Assembly: GCA_037903475.1 (NCBI GenBank)
Contig: JBAJFG010000492.1
Span: forward strand, 1,054,001-1,118,000
DNA length: 64,000 nt
Direction of reading: 5' to 3'
Source of the DNA: Ancylostoma caninum
Taxonomy: Eukaryota; Nematoda; Chromadorea; Rhabditida; Ancylostomatidae
Of this stretch, positions 25,701 to 36,400 are shown piece by piece. The notes below the pieces were generated by a model, which searched no databases, was not told the DNA's origin, and worked only from the letters and a program-made list of their open reading frames with translations. How positions within the stretch are numbered: the first letter of the stretch is position 1; every line of letters begins with the position of its first letter. A program made the translations under genes and the position numbers.

Positions 25701-27369
25701 GGGTTTATAAAGCCTACGAGTGGTTGATTTCATCCTGCAAAATCCGGCACAGTGGTCATTGGGAAATTGAAGGAATTTCAAGATTCTACCAAGAAACAGG
25801 TAAATATGTTCAGCTGCCATGGAGTGAAAATGGTGCCTGTAGAGTCTATGCCGTGTAAGTAGTGGGCGTTTCGTGGCATATTTCTGGCGAAAAAATGTCT
25901 TATTCGCCACTGAGAGAGTGGAAATGATTAGAAAGTTGAAGAAAAGCACATAGCAAACGACAGGAGGTTACCTCTCTCTGCTCTTAGAAGAAAGACGCGA
26001 AAGCTTGCGCCATGATTCGGAATCTAATGATGCATCCTCGTACTCCTTAACCGTTGAGAGGAACTGCTCATTTCTACTGCAGCAGAGTTCCGTGATGTTG
26101 TCCAGGACATCGTTTGTCACGGTTTCCGACAGAGTTTCTACGTAAAACTCTCGAACAGCGTTCAGAACAACCTGTAATGGATCAGTTCTCTAAAAAGATT
26201 TGTTTGCCGGGCTGCTGCGACTTGAACGTCTGGTAATTTTTTGTTTAATTTTTTCAAAACATTTTGCATTTCTTACATGTCCAGTCTCTATCTTTGTGCG
26301 TTTTAAATGGAGGTTTATTCATCTCATTGAGAAAGGGTACACTCAAATCACTCATTCACGTTATCTTGATTATCCATGTCGTAATGACAAGAAATTTAAA
26401 TGGAGGTCAATGCAACACTAAGGATACCGGCCTAAAATTGCTCACTGCCGAAGGACCTAGGTCCCCGACAGGCATGATTTGAAAGTCTGTAGCGTTTACT
26501 AGTTTCGTGAAGAGTACTATCAATGCAATTACCAGGCATCCAGGAAAAAACACGCTTTGTTAGCTTCTGGGCTAGGCGGACAAAATGACGCTTGAACTTT
26601 GAGAAGCTCATGTTACCACTATGTTCGCTGTGAAGTATGGCATCCTGCGTCGCACGCGCTATCGGCATCGATGTCTATACTAATCAGTCTCATGCGGGGC
26701 TTTGTTCGCGTCGCTTCGGCACAACCTACGCTCAATCGATATGTATCGAAATCGGTGTCGACTGAAGGACAGCGACGCGGGACGCTACACTCTGCGCGAA
26801 GTATAGCGGCGGCATTACACAGCACAAGGTACATACATTGCAGTGGCGGACGTGGAAAGTGGGAGGCTTGCCAGAAAAGTGGGGTCCCCGCCGCTTTGGG
26901 GACCAAGATTGAAAATAAAATTAATAAAAAATATTTTATAAAAATGAATGAATGATAAAAATTATCTTAAAAATAATAATAGCAATAAACAATTAAAAAT
27001 GAACTAATACAAGATTTTCATCTGTATTGTAAAGTAATTTCAAAAGTTTGGCGACCCATTCTCGGGGGGAGGGCCCTCCTGTGTCAACCACTGATACAGT
27101 GGGGTGATGTCCATGCCTCTCCCGCTGAGAGTACCTGAGGGACTGTTTGACCAATGAAAATGAACATTTATTAAAAATGCTTACCCGGTGTTGTTTTGAC
27201 TTATCAGGAAACAAATGTAGAAGTGTATCATTACACGACTGCCCATTGGCAACGCTTCGAAGCACGAGTAATCGGTATTCGTCAGGTGTGAGTAATTCTT
27301 CGATGCCTAGGAAACAATCTTCAAAGTATCTCCACCTTTCTTGATATTCTTTCTCAATAGATGGCGAAA
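12830..27369 (-). CDS. Giant SecA-like ATPase gene, multi-exon (5' end not found)
   Basis: Minus-strand gene. Exons read from the sequence are 27369-27185, 27142-27011, 26171-25972, 24728-24079, 24009-16277, one or two unresolved exons between about 15260 and 14730, then 14536-14317, 14152-13925 and 13798-12830, ending in TAA. Splice phases agree across every resolved junction (1/0/2/1/0 in the 5' half, 0/0 at the 3' end), which supports a single gene of more than 3,300 residues. The central exon carries a SecA-type motor: NTGEGKS (Walker A), DEVDS (motif II), TNLAGRGTDI, GGLHVI and a GRSARCGQ-type arginine motif. SecA family members use ATP to drive polypeptides through the SecY channel in bacteria and plastids; what this protein does in an animal is unknown. 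The ends share no family I recognise. The start codon is not identified; a further 5' exon, or trans-splicing, is likely. Confidence 0.85.
13925..14152 (-). CDS. Exon of the SecA-like gene
   Basis: Begins SVSQEFCSKETRRITNEF after a GAAG acceptor and ends CAGCTG/GTGAGT. Phase 0 at both ends, 76 codons, mostly helical with several cysteines. No family recognised. A short intron separates it from the terminal exon. Confidence 0.75.
14317..14536 (-). CDS. Exon of the SecA-like gene
   Basis: Reads MRDDLVNFFSYECSPTQ and ends GCTAAG/GTCAGA in phase 0, joining the next exon at 14152 in frame. The acceptor is either TTAG at 14537-14540 or a downstream AAG one codon later. Its end is helical and Lys/Glu-rich. 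No domain recognised. Confidence 0.7.
14730..15260 (-). CDS. Unresolved exons of the SecA-like gene (3' part)
   Basis: Two minus-strand segments look coding. One is about 15205-15057 (reading INEVVSHLTSHLAKSYQ and ending TTTGCA/GTAACC). The other is about 14860-14730 (reading EEMKQRAAKPLEDTEQKTW). Both lie between well-resolved exons. Their acceptors are not obvious and their phases do not close cleanly with 16277 or 14536, so boundaries are approximate and another short exon may be missing. Confidence 0.45.
15413..15850. mobile_element. Partial mariner-type element
   Basis: Starts with TTAGGTGTTAGCATGAGTTC next to a TA and shares interior blocks (CAAAGAAGACATATTTGGTC, GTAGTCAGCGATCT) with 24766-25400 and 49251-50117. 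The right terminal repeat is not found. Confidence 0.5.
16277..24009 (-). CDS. 7.7-kb exon encoding the SecA-like motor core
   Basis: This exon gives 2,577 uninterrupted codons, entered through a TTGTAG acceptor at 24010-24015 and left through GTAGGT at 16271-16276. Domain order by exon residue: glycine-rich collagen-like G-x-y stretches (about 10-60, 160-185, 200-225); a long helical, charged region; the SecA motor with Walker A near 1257, DEVDS near 1363, a WSEGLHQ segment equivalent to the SecA preprotein-crosslinking region, TNLAGRGTDI near 1746 and the arginine-finger motif near 1782; a TPR-like helical pair near 1945-1990; a very acidic stretch near 2335-2360; and a Gly/Ala-rich hydrophobic hairpin near 2525-2570 that looks membrane-spanning. 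Bacterial SecA is about 800-900 residues, so most of the protein is extra. All catalytic motifs look intact. An intronless 7.7-kb exon is unusual for a nematode gene. Confidence 0.9.
24079..24728 (-). CDS. Exon of the SecA-like gene, helical charged region
   Basis: The exon starts after a CGTTTTTAG acceptor and ends at TCAG/GTAAGC. Its 216 codons are rich in Lys, Glu and Leu and suggest a helical bundle. No known domain is recognised. Phase 2 in and phase 1 out match both neighbours, so it joins the 7.7-kb exon in frame (reading ...NLSGKSYNRN...). Confidence 0.85.
24766..25400. mobile_element. Partial mariner-type element in an intron of the SecA-like gene
   Basis: Begins TTAGGTGTCAACATAAGTCC and runs parallel to the reverse complement of 49251-50117 (shared GAGTTTTAAACCTGCGAAGT, GAAGACATATTT, GAGAATTGCTCCAGAG, AAACTACCAAATAA). 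The right end is lost. No transposase is intact. Confidence 0.55.
25972..26171 (-). CDS. Exon of the SecA-like gene
   Basis: A 200-nt exon beginning VVLNAVREFYVETL and ending at AGAG/GTAACC. It has a canonical TTACAG acceptor, enters in phase 0 and leaves in phase 2, which fits the exon at 24728-24079. Helical; no family recognised. A partial mariner-type repeat fills the intron that follows. Confidence 0.75.
27011..27369 (-). CDS. Two 5' exons of the SecA-like gene with a 42-nt intron
   Basis: Exon 27369-27185 follows a CTATTTAG acceptor and ends CGG/GTAAGC. A 42-nt AT-rich intron (27184-27143, ending CAAACAG) separates it from exon 27142-27011, which ends CTT/GTATTAG. The intron is a multiple of three and has no stop, so retention would add 14 residues without breaking the frame. 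The encoded sequence contains GIEELLTPDEYRLLVLRSVA and a C-terminal LLKLL helix, faintly like a small all-helical adaptor domain; I cannot assign it. Joining to 26171 preserves the frame. Membership in the gene is inferred from phase and spacing. Confidence 0.55.
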
Positions 27370-27568
27370 CTAAATAGTTGGTTGTCAGATGATTTCCCAC
27401 GTTTTTCTCTCAAAATTTGGGAGGGGAATTCTTCATGGGTGGTGCAGGTATGAGTGGAGGAACAGTTGTGTAACTCGTCCTCTGCACATAAGTTCCGTCC
27501 TTTGCATGGAAACTCCGCCAACCCAGCTTTTTCCAGTCAATTGCGGGCAGGCTGAGTCAAGTTGGAGC

Positions 27569-28482
27569 CAGGGCACAGCACGATGTGGTCACTAGAGGTT
27601 GGGGACTACTAAGTCCAGTCAGATACATTAGGGCTCTTTGAAGAAAAAATTAAGTACTAGAAGAGTGATATCAACAGCTCCTTTTGAAGTCTAAGAATGA
27701 AATTTCAGCTAGGAATGCGTTCAGTTCGTGAACGACTCATCTCAATTGCAATTGGTTCAGTGCAATTTATCTCAAATCCAAATCCAATTTATCCAAGCTG
27801 AATTCCTCGAAAAACTAATCATAAGACGAAACTGTTAAGAACCCGCTTAAACTCACTCGAACTTGTTAATGGACCTGTCAGAGCCAGAAAATTGTGATTG
27901 GAGCAGTTTTTATCCCAACCCCGGAAATTTTTTAGGAGATTTCTCTGGTTCGAAGGAGCGTGTCGATATTCTGTCACCACCAAGTTGTGCGCCTAGAGCG
28001 TGCCAATTCCCCCCTCCCCCCCCCCCCCCCCCCAAAGTGGCATCCGAAAGTGGTCAAAAAATGGTTGGTCGAAAACCACTTCTTGACTATTAATGACCGT
28101 TTTTTTTTCCAAAAACGAAGACGGTTTCCCAAAAACGAAGGATGCCGTCTTGGTGGGATAATTGTTTGTATAGTGCGCATCCACAGCCAAAATTTCAACA
28201 TGATCCGCCATCTATAGGAAGAGCAACACCTGATTATCACTGGAGCACGCCAGAGTACAAGGAAAGGATGAAGTGATTCACTGTCCATAATCACAGTGAT
28301 TTGCAGTAGATTTACAGTGATTCACGGTACAGTTCACACTAGATGAGTCAGTTCGGCAAGCCCCAATCTATTTCATGAAGGATAGAACCAGTTACAGCTC
28401 TGATGCTGGAAGTAAGTCCCCCTGAAAATGCTCAACGCCTACTAAGTCCTGCTGGTCAATGATCATCACGTGCTGTGCCCTG
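27569..28482. mobile_element. Non-autonomous hAT-type element, copy 2
   Basis: A 914-bp relative of 6634-7530 with CAGGGCACAGCACG ends and a perfect 8-bp duplication GTTGGAGC (27561-27568, 28483-28490). It contains the same internal poly-C plus foldback (about 28010-28170). It lies between the SecA-like and DUF4781-like genes. The perfect duplication argues for a fairly recent insertion. Confidence 0.85.
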
Positions 28483-28490
28483 GTTGGAGC

Positions 28491-29495
28491 AGTGTTGTCA
28501 ACTACATACAAGATATTCTTTCTGTAGGGCGCAAACGTATTGAATCACATCACTCGCATACCGACCAATGCGAAAGGAAAAACAAAGCAGATGTCTGAAA
28601 TAGTCCAAATTCACCTTTAAAAAAACTTTCTAAAGAATGGCGAGATTGCTCTTGTAGAGGAAGAAAATCTCTCTTGAACGAATATAAGCATTGGCTAATC
28701 AACACAAATGGGAGGAATACAAACAAATTATAAAACACGAGGAATTTGTTTGGCGACCTGATAGCAAGAGGGACCGGCACTGAGAACGCTATTAGGGGTG
28801 TTGCGGAACAGGACAATTACTTTTTTGTTCTACTAATTGGATGTTGACAACAATGAAAAATGATCCCACCATCAGTGGATATGTCTTCCACAACCGATGA
28901 GGAGGCACCCATCACACTTCTACCTAAAAATTATCCTCAAATAGAGCTGAAATGTTGATGAAGTGCTAAAGTTATTTCCTAGAATCCAGCTCTCTTCTTT
29001 AAAAAAAGAAAAGCTCTCTAGAGACATTACCTATCTTCGAAATGCAGCTTCAATTTAACTCGTTCTGCACATGAAAAGGTAGCTTTAGGGTTAGAAGATA
29101 TGAGTTTGAAGCCTTAGGGTTAGAAGAGATGACTATTGACCGCTTAAGCAGAATTTTCCTCCAGCGTAAGCAGCTAGGAATAACTTTGACCCAGGTATGT
29201 AATCTTACCTGGAGCGAGTCAGTGTTGTCACTCCGATAGCACTGAAGCACCATTGTAAGAAATGAACAAAAGCAATCTAATAGTATTACACAAATGGAAG
29301 AAAATATGAGTTTGCGACTGAGGAAAAAGATGCCAGGTGCACGAATAGCCGTAGAGTATTTACTGAGCGAAAACGAACCGTAATGCACACCTGTAATAAA
29401 CACATAAAGTTGTCAAACTTAAAAAAGAGATACAAAACAATTTAAACAACCATATATGTAGATTGAGGCATGTACAGAGAAGCAGGAAGAGACGA
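28491..29495. other. Spacer between the two minus-strand genes
   Basis: No exon supported. ATTGGATGTTGACAACA near 28837 and CCCATCACAC...TCTACCTAAAA near 28910 recur at 35316-35480 and 55785, marking a dispersed repeat. Promoter elements for the SecA-like gene would be expected here but none is recognisable. Confidence 0.35.
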
Positions 29496-29674
29496 ACAGG
29501 GAACTCCAAACGTCCATGTGCAAGGGGCGGGACCGCGGCACTACGCGGCACTTGAGTTCTCCACTGCTGGCAGAAGCAGACAACCAAAGCGAGTATGCAG
29601 AGCTCCTGCGTCTCTGCCCAAGAGGGCCTCGCTGCGGCCCTGCCCCTTGCACACGCCTGTTTGGAGTTCCCTGT
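29496..29674. repeat. Small TIR repeat (ACAGGGAACTCCAAACG family)
   Basis: A 179-bp element with about 35-bp imperfect inverted ends (ACAGGGAACTCCAAAC... both inward), GC-rich interior. Same termini as 5936-6010. Confidence 0.6.
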
Positions 29675-30212
29675 ATGTAATGGTTTTAAAGCAGAGTCTC
29701 ACTACATATCTGGCATTTTTTGGAGATCCCGAACCTCATCGGAACACTGTAGCGGTTATATGAAGGATTAGACTACTTACTACGCTCCATAAGGAGGTTT
29801 TGCTATTTTTCCTATCCATCGTGTTCCGACGAAAGCGACAATATTGCAAGTCTCCCTGAATCAATAGGTACCAAAACCAAAGCGCTGCAATCGTCGCGTT
29901 TTCGCACTTTTTTCGGGAAATGCACGATTTATACCTTATATCAAACTGTGTCTTACCTTATATCAAACAGTGTCTTACATTTCTTGTTTTGAAAAAGCAT
30001 GTCAAAGTCTTGGAAAATGGGAGACTTCGTGGGGAACTCGTCTCCAAGCCGAGGCTCCGCCCATTTTGTCGGAAGTTCCCCTCAAAAGAGGATTGGAACG
30101 CTCCATTCACGTATGCCTATCCGCCATCTGTTCCTACATAAATTTCTAAAATGATTTTGAAGGTGAGACACCGCTTTCAACCACTCAATGAGAATTCTGT
30201 CCATGTCACCTT

Positions 30213-30422
30213 CTACTTCTGGAAGTGAGAAGCGACAGTTTCGCGTGGAAAGTACAGAGGAGGATTCCCCAGCAAATCCTTGTAAGGAACAAAAGTGTTT
30301 GGGGCCTTAGAGTATCCGGTGTACTTCTTGTCGGTAGCCCAAATCCTTGTTTTCGTCTGACCGTCTTGCGCTATGAGAGTAGACTGGTAGTTTTTCTGGC
30401 TGAAGATGAGGTTCTTCATTTC
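30213..30422 (-). CDS. DUF4781-like gene: terminal exon
   Basis: After GCTTTTCAG it reads EMKNLIFSQKNYQSTLIAQD and ends ...VASHFQK with TAG at 30215-30213. Unlike the preceding helical exons it looks globular, with many aromatic residues. Confidence 0.75.
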   Translation of the reverse strand, partial: EMKNLIFSQKNYQSTLIAQDGQTKTRIWATDKKYTGYSKAPNTFVPYKDLLGNPPLYFPRETVASHFQK

Positions 30423-33400
30423 CTGAAAAGCGACATTATTGAGGTATCATTGGAGCTATGGAAATGACAAACACCCCTGAACAATACACCCAAAGAAAAG
30501 TGTTCACATCACATTTAGGCTAGTATGTATTGTGTTACGGGGAAAAGGAATTAACGGAAGAAATGATTGCCAAGTTCGACATTTCTCTTCTACTATTTGG
30601 AAAGTTTTTTTTGACAAATAGATGGGGTTAAGAGGAGGCCGGAGCATTCTATTAAACGAAGGGTTGGAATTTTGAGAAATATGTTTTTGCTAAACGTCTC
30701 GCAACGAACAGGCTGGGAAGCTCTATCTAAGTTTAATTGGTGGGAAACGATCAGATACAGCTCTTGAAGTACTCTCAAAATAAATTGAAGCGTTAACGAA
30801 GAAAGAATTTTGTAACATCCACAACATGAGTGCTTAGTTGTCTTTGAGAAAAAATTCCAGATTAGTAATCCCTAGTAGAAAAGCAATTAAATGCGAGAGA
30901 CCATTTTAAACTAGCACCCTTCCCCGTGATAGTAGCCACTTACCACTTGCTGCGAACGGTTACCTTAAAGTAAATTTCGTTGATGTTCTCCTGCGTCCAA
31001 GGGTTCTGTGGCGCTTCCGTGTTGGTTTCATTGTAGTAAGAGGCTACAGTTTTGTCGTAATGCTTCTCAACATGATAATAAGCTGAGAGCAGGTCACCAT
31101 GGAAAAATTGCTCCGTTCTCGCGTACGCTCTCATTTGCTGAAACGCTCGCTATAGTGTAAAACATACAAGTGGTTAGAAATTCAACTGTTATGGATGGTA
31201 CGTGGACCACAAAATCTTCAAAACTAGAAGAATTATCGAAGTTTCCGAGGTTCCACTAATTTTACAAGTATGTACGGAACCTACTCCAATTATTTCGTTG
31301 ATGTGTTGTACGACCGCTGCTCTTCTGACGCTATCGTTAGTGAGGACGTTCGCGTACCGGTCAGCGAGCAGCTTAGCCTATGAAATGCAACGTTGCTGAG
31401 TAGGTTTTTCGATATAGTGAAATGAGGGATGAGCTCATTCAGGTGAGCTGAATAGCAGTAGAGCCAGAGAAAAGGTGGGATGCACATAGCAGCTTATTCC
31501 ACTGAGAGAATCCGAAAAGGGTATCGATTTCAAATGTGAGTTGAGAACTGAAAAGTAAATTTTTTTGTTCTTTGCGTTCTTTGGAAGGATGTAAAGACTG
31601 AGAATATTTGGTCAAAATCCGATACTCCGGTACTTCAGCGCCCCATTCGCTTAATGTACTTTTCAAACATACTTTTTACGAATATGTTTCCTCATATAAA
31701 GTTTGAACCACACTATAGCCGGAGAATAGTGAGAACCTTTTTAGCTGACAGTAGAATCAAACCTTTGATTGGTACTAATCAGGGGTGAACTTTTTCGTTT
31801 TCCTCTCATGTTTCCCGTTTTGCGGCCACTTCGACATTCCGTATTACGATTTTCGAGATCTGGACCGAAGGACGGGAAATAGGTAAGATTGAAGCAGAAG
31901 AGAAATCAAAATCTCAGCTTAAAATGGATGCATAATGACAACAATGCAATAAATTATCCTGTCCTGAAGAGCTGTATGATGCCCTTTTGTGTTTTGAATG
32001 TGAAACGATGCCAATTAAGGGACAAAAGGGACAAAACCTCGAAATTTGGGAGTCAAAAGGAATGGCGAGACGGAGACATAATGCAGTTTACAGCAACTTG
32101 TAGAGTGATAACAGACCTTATTTTTGTTGGAGACTTGCTTGCTGCTCATAGTGTTCACATCGTTGTCAGAGAGACCGAAACGTTCTCTGTAGAGATTATT
32201 GATAGCGTTTTGTTTTTGCGCAGCATCCATATCGCTCCTTTCATTGATTCTCGTCTTTTCGAGCTCGAAAGATTTCATCTGAAAGGATCGAAGTTCAGCA
32301 AAAAGTAGAAAATTGAATATTGAATTGTTGAACAAAATGCCCGCAAACCTCTTTGCTAAAATGTAGTTTCACAATTTCAACACAGTCTGCGACGCTGAAT
32401 GGATTAGCAGCTACATTCTGCGACTCGGCAATCTTCATTGCTGCTTCCACGTCCCCTAAAGGAGCCTTACGTTGAAGCGTAATTGTTATTGCACTGCAGA
32501 TAACGCAAAGTGGCAGATCAGCTGGGTGTTGCGATTCTCGTGCTTGATCTGGTTTACTGCATTATTCATTTCTTCCACCTTTACCTGTAGTAGCATAACC
32601 AGCCATAGAGGAACTAGCAGTGGAAAAGAAAAAATTGATTTAGATCACACTCGAGAGCTACAGAATCGTCCCTGAGAATGGGTCGCCAAATTTTCGAAAT
32701 CCCCTATATATTTCTATAAAATAGATAAAAATATCGTACAGTTTTATTTTACTGCTTACTTTTATTATCATCTCTAAAACATAACTATTATTTGTTCAAT
32801 ACTAAAATTTGACAATTTTAGCAACTTTATTATGCCATCTGGGCCTGCGGAGTTGTCACTTTTTCCCCATCCCCCACTGGCTATAATCTGTTTCACCGGG
32901 GAACGTAGCTGGGAAGGTTTTAGAGAAAGGGAGGACGCGAGAAATAGTGCTGTGTTCGAAGAGGCAGCCGAGAAATGCAGATCATAGGCACAAATACTCA
33001 ACTATTGTCGTTTTTGAAACGGACTATAGCAATTCCTGCGTTCGGCAGTGGTAAATATGGATATAAATCTACTGGCTTTGATATGAACACCATTATGAAT
33101 AGGAAATGAAGAGATAGAAAATTACATCCCAACCTGGCACCGAAAAAACACCAATCATTTTCACTTACCGGTGGATGCGCCCTTCAGAACGGTTCGCATT
33201 CTGAAGGCCAACGAAGGTCGCATATTCTCGAACATTTTCTTTTGGTCATCGGACATGTTGCTCATCCGCTGCATCAGATCGTTATGGACCTCTATTATTT
33301 CCGTTCTTACGATCATTTGGTACTTCTGCAGTTCGCCATTGACCCGCTGCAATTAGAACACAATTACTAAATTGTATGTATAGCGATGAATATACTCGCA

Positions 33401-36400
33401 CATGTGACCAATGGATACTCTGATACTAATGCTGTAAAACTACTCCTGCACCTGAACATATGGAGCGTTCTCTGATTGCATAGCAGCAGAAACACAGCTT
33501 GAACTGTATGATACGTCGAGTACAAAGCCAAGCTTTCCTCATCAAGGTGGAATTAGTGTGATCGAGATGGATGCGAAGTGCAATGTCAAAAAGACAGGTA
33601 ATTACAGTTTACATTACATGCTTTACTTCCTTCATTGAAGGGTGAACTGAAGAGATCTTTGAAAAATAAAGAAAAATGTTAGAAATAACTACCCGTTCAG
33701 CTCCATACTGGTTTTCAGATATCGAGTGCGATAGCGGCCCATGGTCTCGGAGTGAGCCATGGCAGGAAGATCGAACGCTCTACTGTTTCCACTCTGTAGC
33801 TGATGAATTTGAGGAGGACGAGTTTTCCGGACTTATCGTTTCTGCCAACCTGGACACTGCTCAGGCAACCGCACTATTTTTAGTACTTTAGAGATCTCAC
33901 AAAGAGTATTTGTTTTTCAGATCTCTTGGGTTTCACCCACCGAGGATCACCCGAAGTCGTTCTTTGATGATCCCAACCACCCTGTCTGTCTCGTCCGAAC
34001 CGTTCATCGAAACGGCAGGTTGTGGGTGACGACGGAGAAGGCCATTGAGAACTCTGTCAAAATTTATGTGAAGGATGACGATCGGTGAGAACTCTGACTA
34101 TTCTTAGAAATGAGATTGAACCAATTCTTCGCCTTTGCAGATGGCACGAATTGCAAAAACACATCACGGATACGATGTTCCTGGTGGATGTTCGAGAAGA
34201 CGGCAACGCGCTCGTGCTCAATGTGGAAAAGCATCCTGAGGGGCACTTTCAGGAGGATTATGTCTCATTTGCAGTAATGAATAGATGGTAAGTACGAGCT
34301 TGGTTTCCACAGACGAATCCATGTATGCTAACCACGTTGATTAACTAAAGTTTCACAAAAAACCCAGACTATGAGAGTTTATGCATATATCAATGAGCAA
34401 ATAGTAAATGTACCTAGTGGAGTATAACTATCATAGTAGTAAAACAGAATTTTTCGAGGTCTTTAAATTTGTATAGTTGTCAAAAAGTTCTACTTCGAGA
34501 TAAGCAGTATAACCCACATTAAAGGGTTACAGAGCAAACTCATCTGTAACGGGGTTCACCAACTCCCTTCACGGCTCCCTTTTCTTAGATTGCAAAGTTT
34601 GAACATTTTCTCAAAGCGTAGAAAACAATAAAAATAGGAAATAGATAAGTAAATGGAAAGAAGACAGAGGAATGAGAGGAGGAGAGCTCTTTTTTGCTGT
34701 TGCATGCATGTCACAGTAATTTCCTGATTATTTTATTCTAGACGTTGAGTTATTCCTAAGCAGAACAAAAATCCGAAAATGAATTTTACTGTGCATGTTC
34801 TCAGGAGTGAATGGAGACGGACTAGTTCTATTAATTCAAACAATAATTTAGGGACCGGTTAGGAATGCTGTGAACTTTCGGCTTCATAGAAATAGTTCAG
34901 AAACAATATTTTTGTATTCGGACTGCACAAAAGGAAATTGTGTACAAAAAAGGAAGAATAGCACAGAAACGTGAGTAACTTCCGCTTTGGGACCAGGTGG
35001 GAGAAACTTCCCCTGTTCCCCCTTTCCCTCTCCCACCCCCCCCCCCCCGTCCACGGACATAATTCGCCTAATTTCAAGGGCTTTACAAAACAATTGAAAA
35101 CTTTCGGTAAATTCATCTGTGATACTTCAATTCTACTGTAACTTCTACTGTAATGTCTACGCATTTATTTGCAGTCACTTAATGTTAAAATTAATATTTT
35201 GATCCTTGAAGTTCCGCATCCCGAACGTCATAGAAAATCCAAATTTTCCAGCATCCCCTGGCTTCCCATTTGTGCGATGACCACTGCCGTATGGTGGTGG
35301 TGTCCCTGGTAGGTACGCCCATCACACTCTTACTCACCGAGGTCTACCTAAAATTAATCGGATGGGCATGTAAGCGAGGTTCTATGATGTTGTTCGCAAA
35401 TGTGCGGAAAATGGTCCCTTTCAAGCCTTCGAAAACGTGTAGTCGAAACGTCAACCAATAATTGGATGATGTCAACAATCTATGTGAAATAAGAACAGTA
35501 TAACAAACTGTGAACAGTGCCTAGTATCTACGATAAGTGAACGTGGAGGATACTAGGTGGAGCCTCCTTCTAGGTGAAGAATTGTTCGGCAATATTGGCT
35601 CGTTTTCGCGGATGCCTCATCTTTTTCTCTACTGCGCGGCAAAAGGAGTAGGACCGATTTCTTCTGACGAAACGTACACGTATCGCATCTACAAGGCCCC
35701 GATAAATAGCAATTAGAAAATTTTTCGAAAAATTGTGGGTGCAGTTGGAATCCATGGGTCAGGAAGGTTCCATCGAAATTAGCTTTTTTTTTTTTTGAAA
35801 CGAAGATATGATGAGGCTCTGTCGATCCATCTCTTTATGCTTAATCCTGCTTTCCAGTAATGCAATAAAATGAAAGTATCCCTTTTTAATGCCATAATCT
35901 CAAGAGGAAACTCACGTCAAGGTAGTCCTTCTTGCTCATTTGGTTGGTGTCATACTTCTGAGTGACTCTCATGATCTCTTCAAGGTCATTCACTGTCACC
36001 TCAGTCTTCTCACCTTTAGCGTTGGTGGACCTTCTAACAGAAGTTCGATTCAACTGGTCGACAGCTCTCGGATGAATGTCGAGTTCATTATTAATCAAAA
36101 GGTCAAGTGTTTCTCCATTTGCAAAGCATATCTTTGACTGAGTGATGGAGACCAGTCTGAACACTTGCTCTGCATCCATGTACGTTACCGCTTGGATAAT
36201 TCTATTGTTTTGGTCGATTATGGTGTTACCGCCACGGTTGTTTTGTTGATCCTTGACAAACTTCTTGTATTCTTCTTTTGCACCCACGTCCTGAAAAGGA
36301 AAACCCGTATTTGAATCAATCTTGTCCAAATATACAGCTTTACAATTAGGACCATGTGACTGGTGAAAATCCCTCTGGATGAGTCATGGCTTTCATAGAG

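Noticed and set aside
28010..28294. Minus-strand frames of 72-106 codons
   Set aside because: They fall in the foldback and poly-C interior of the hAT-type element.
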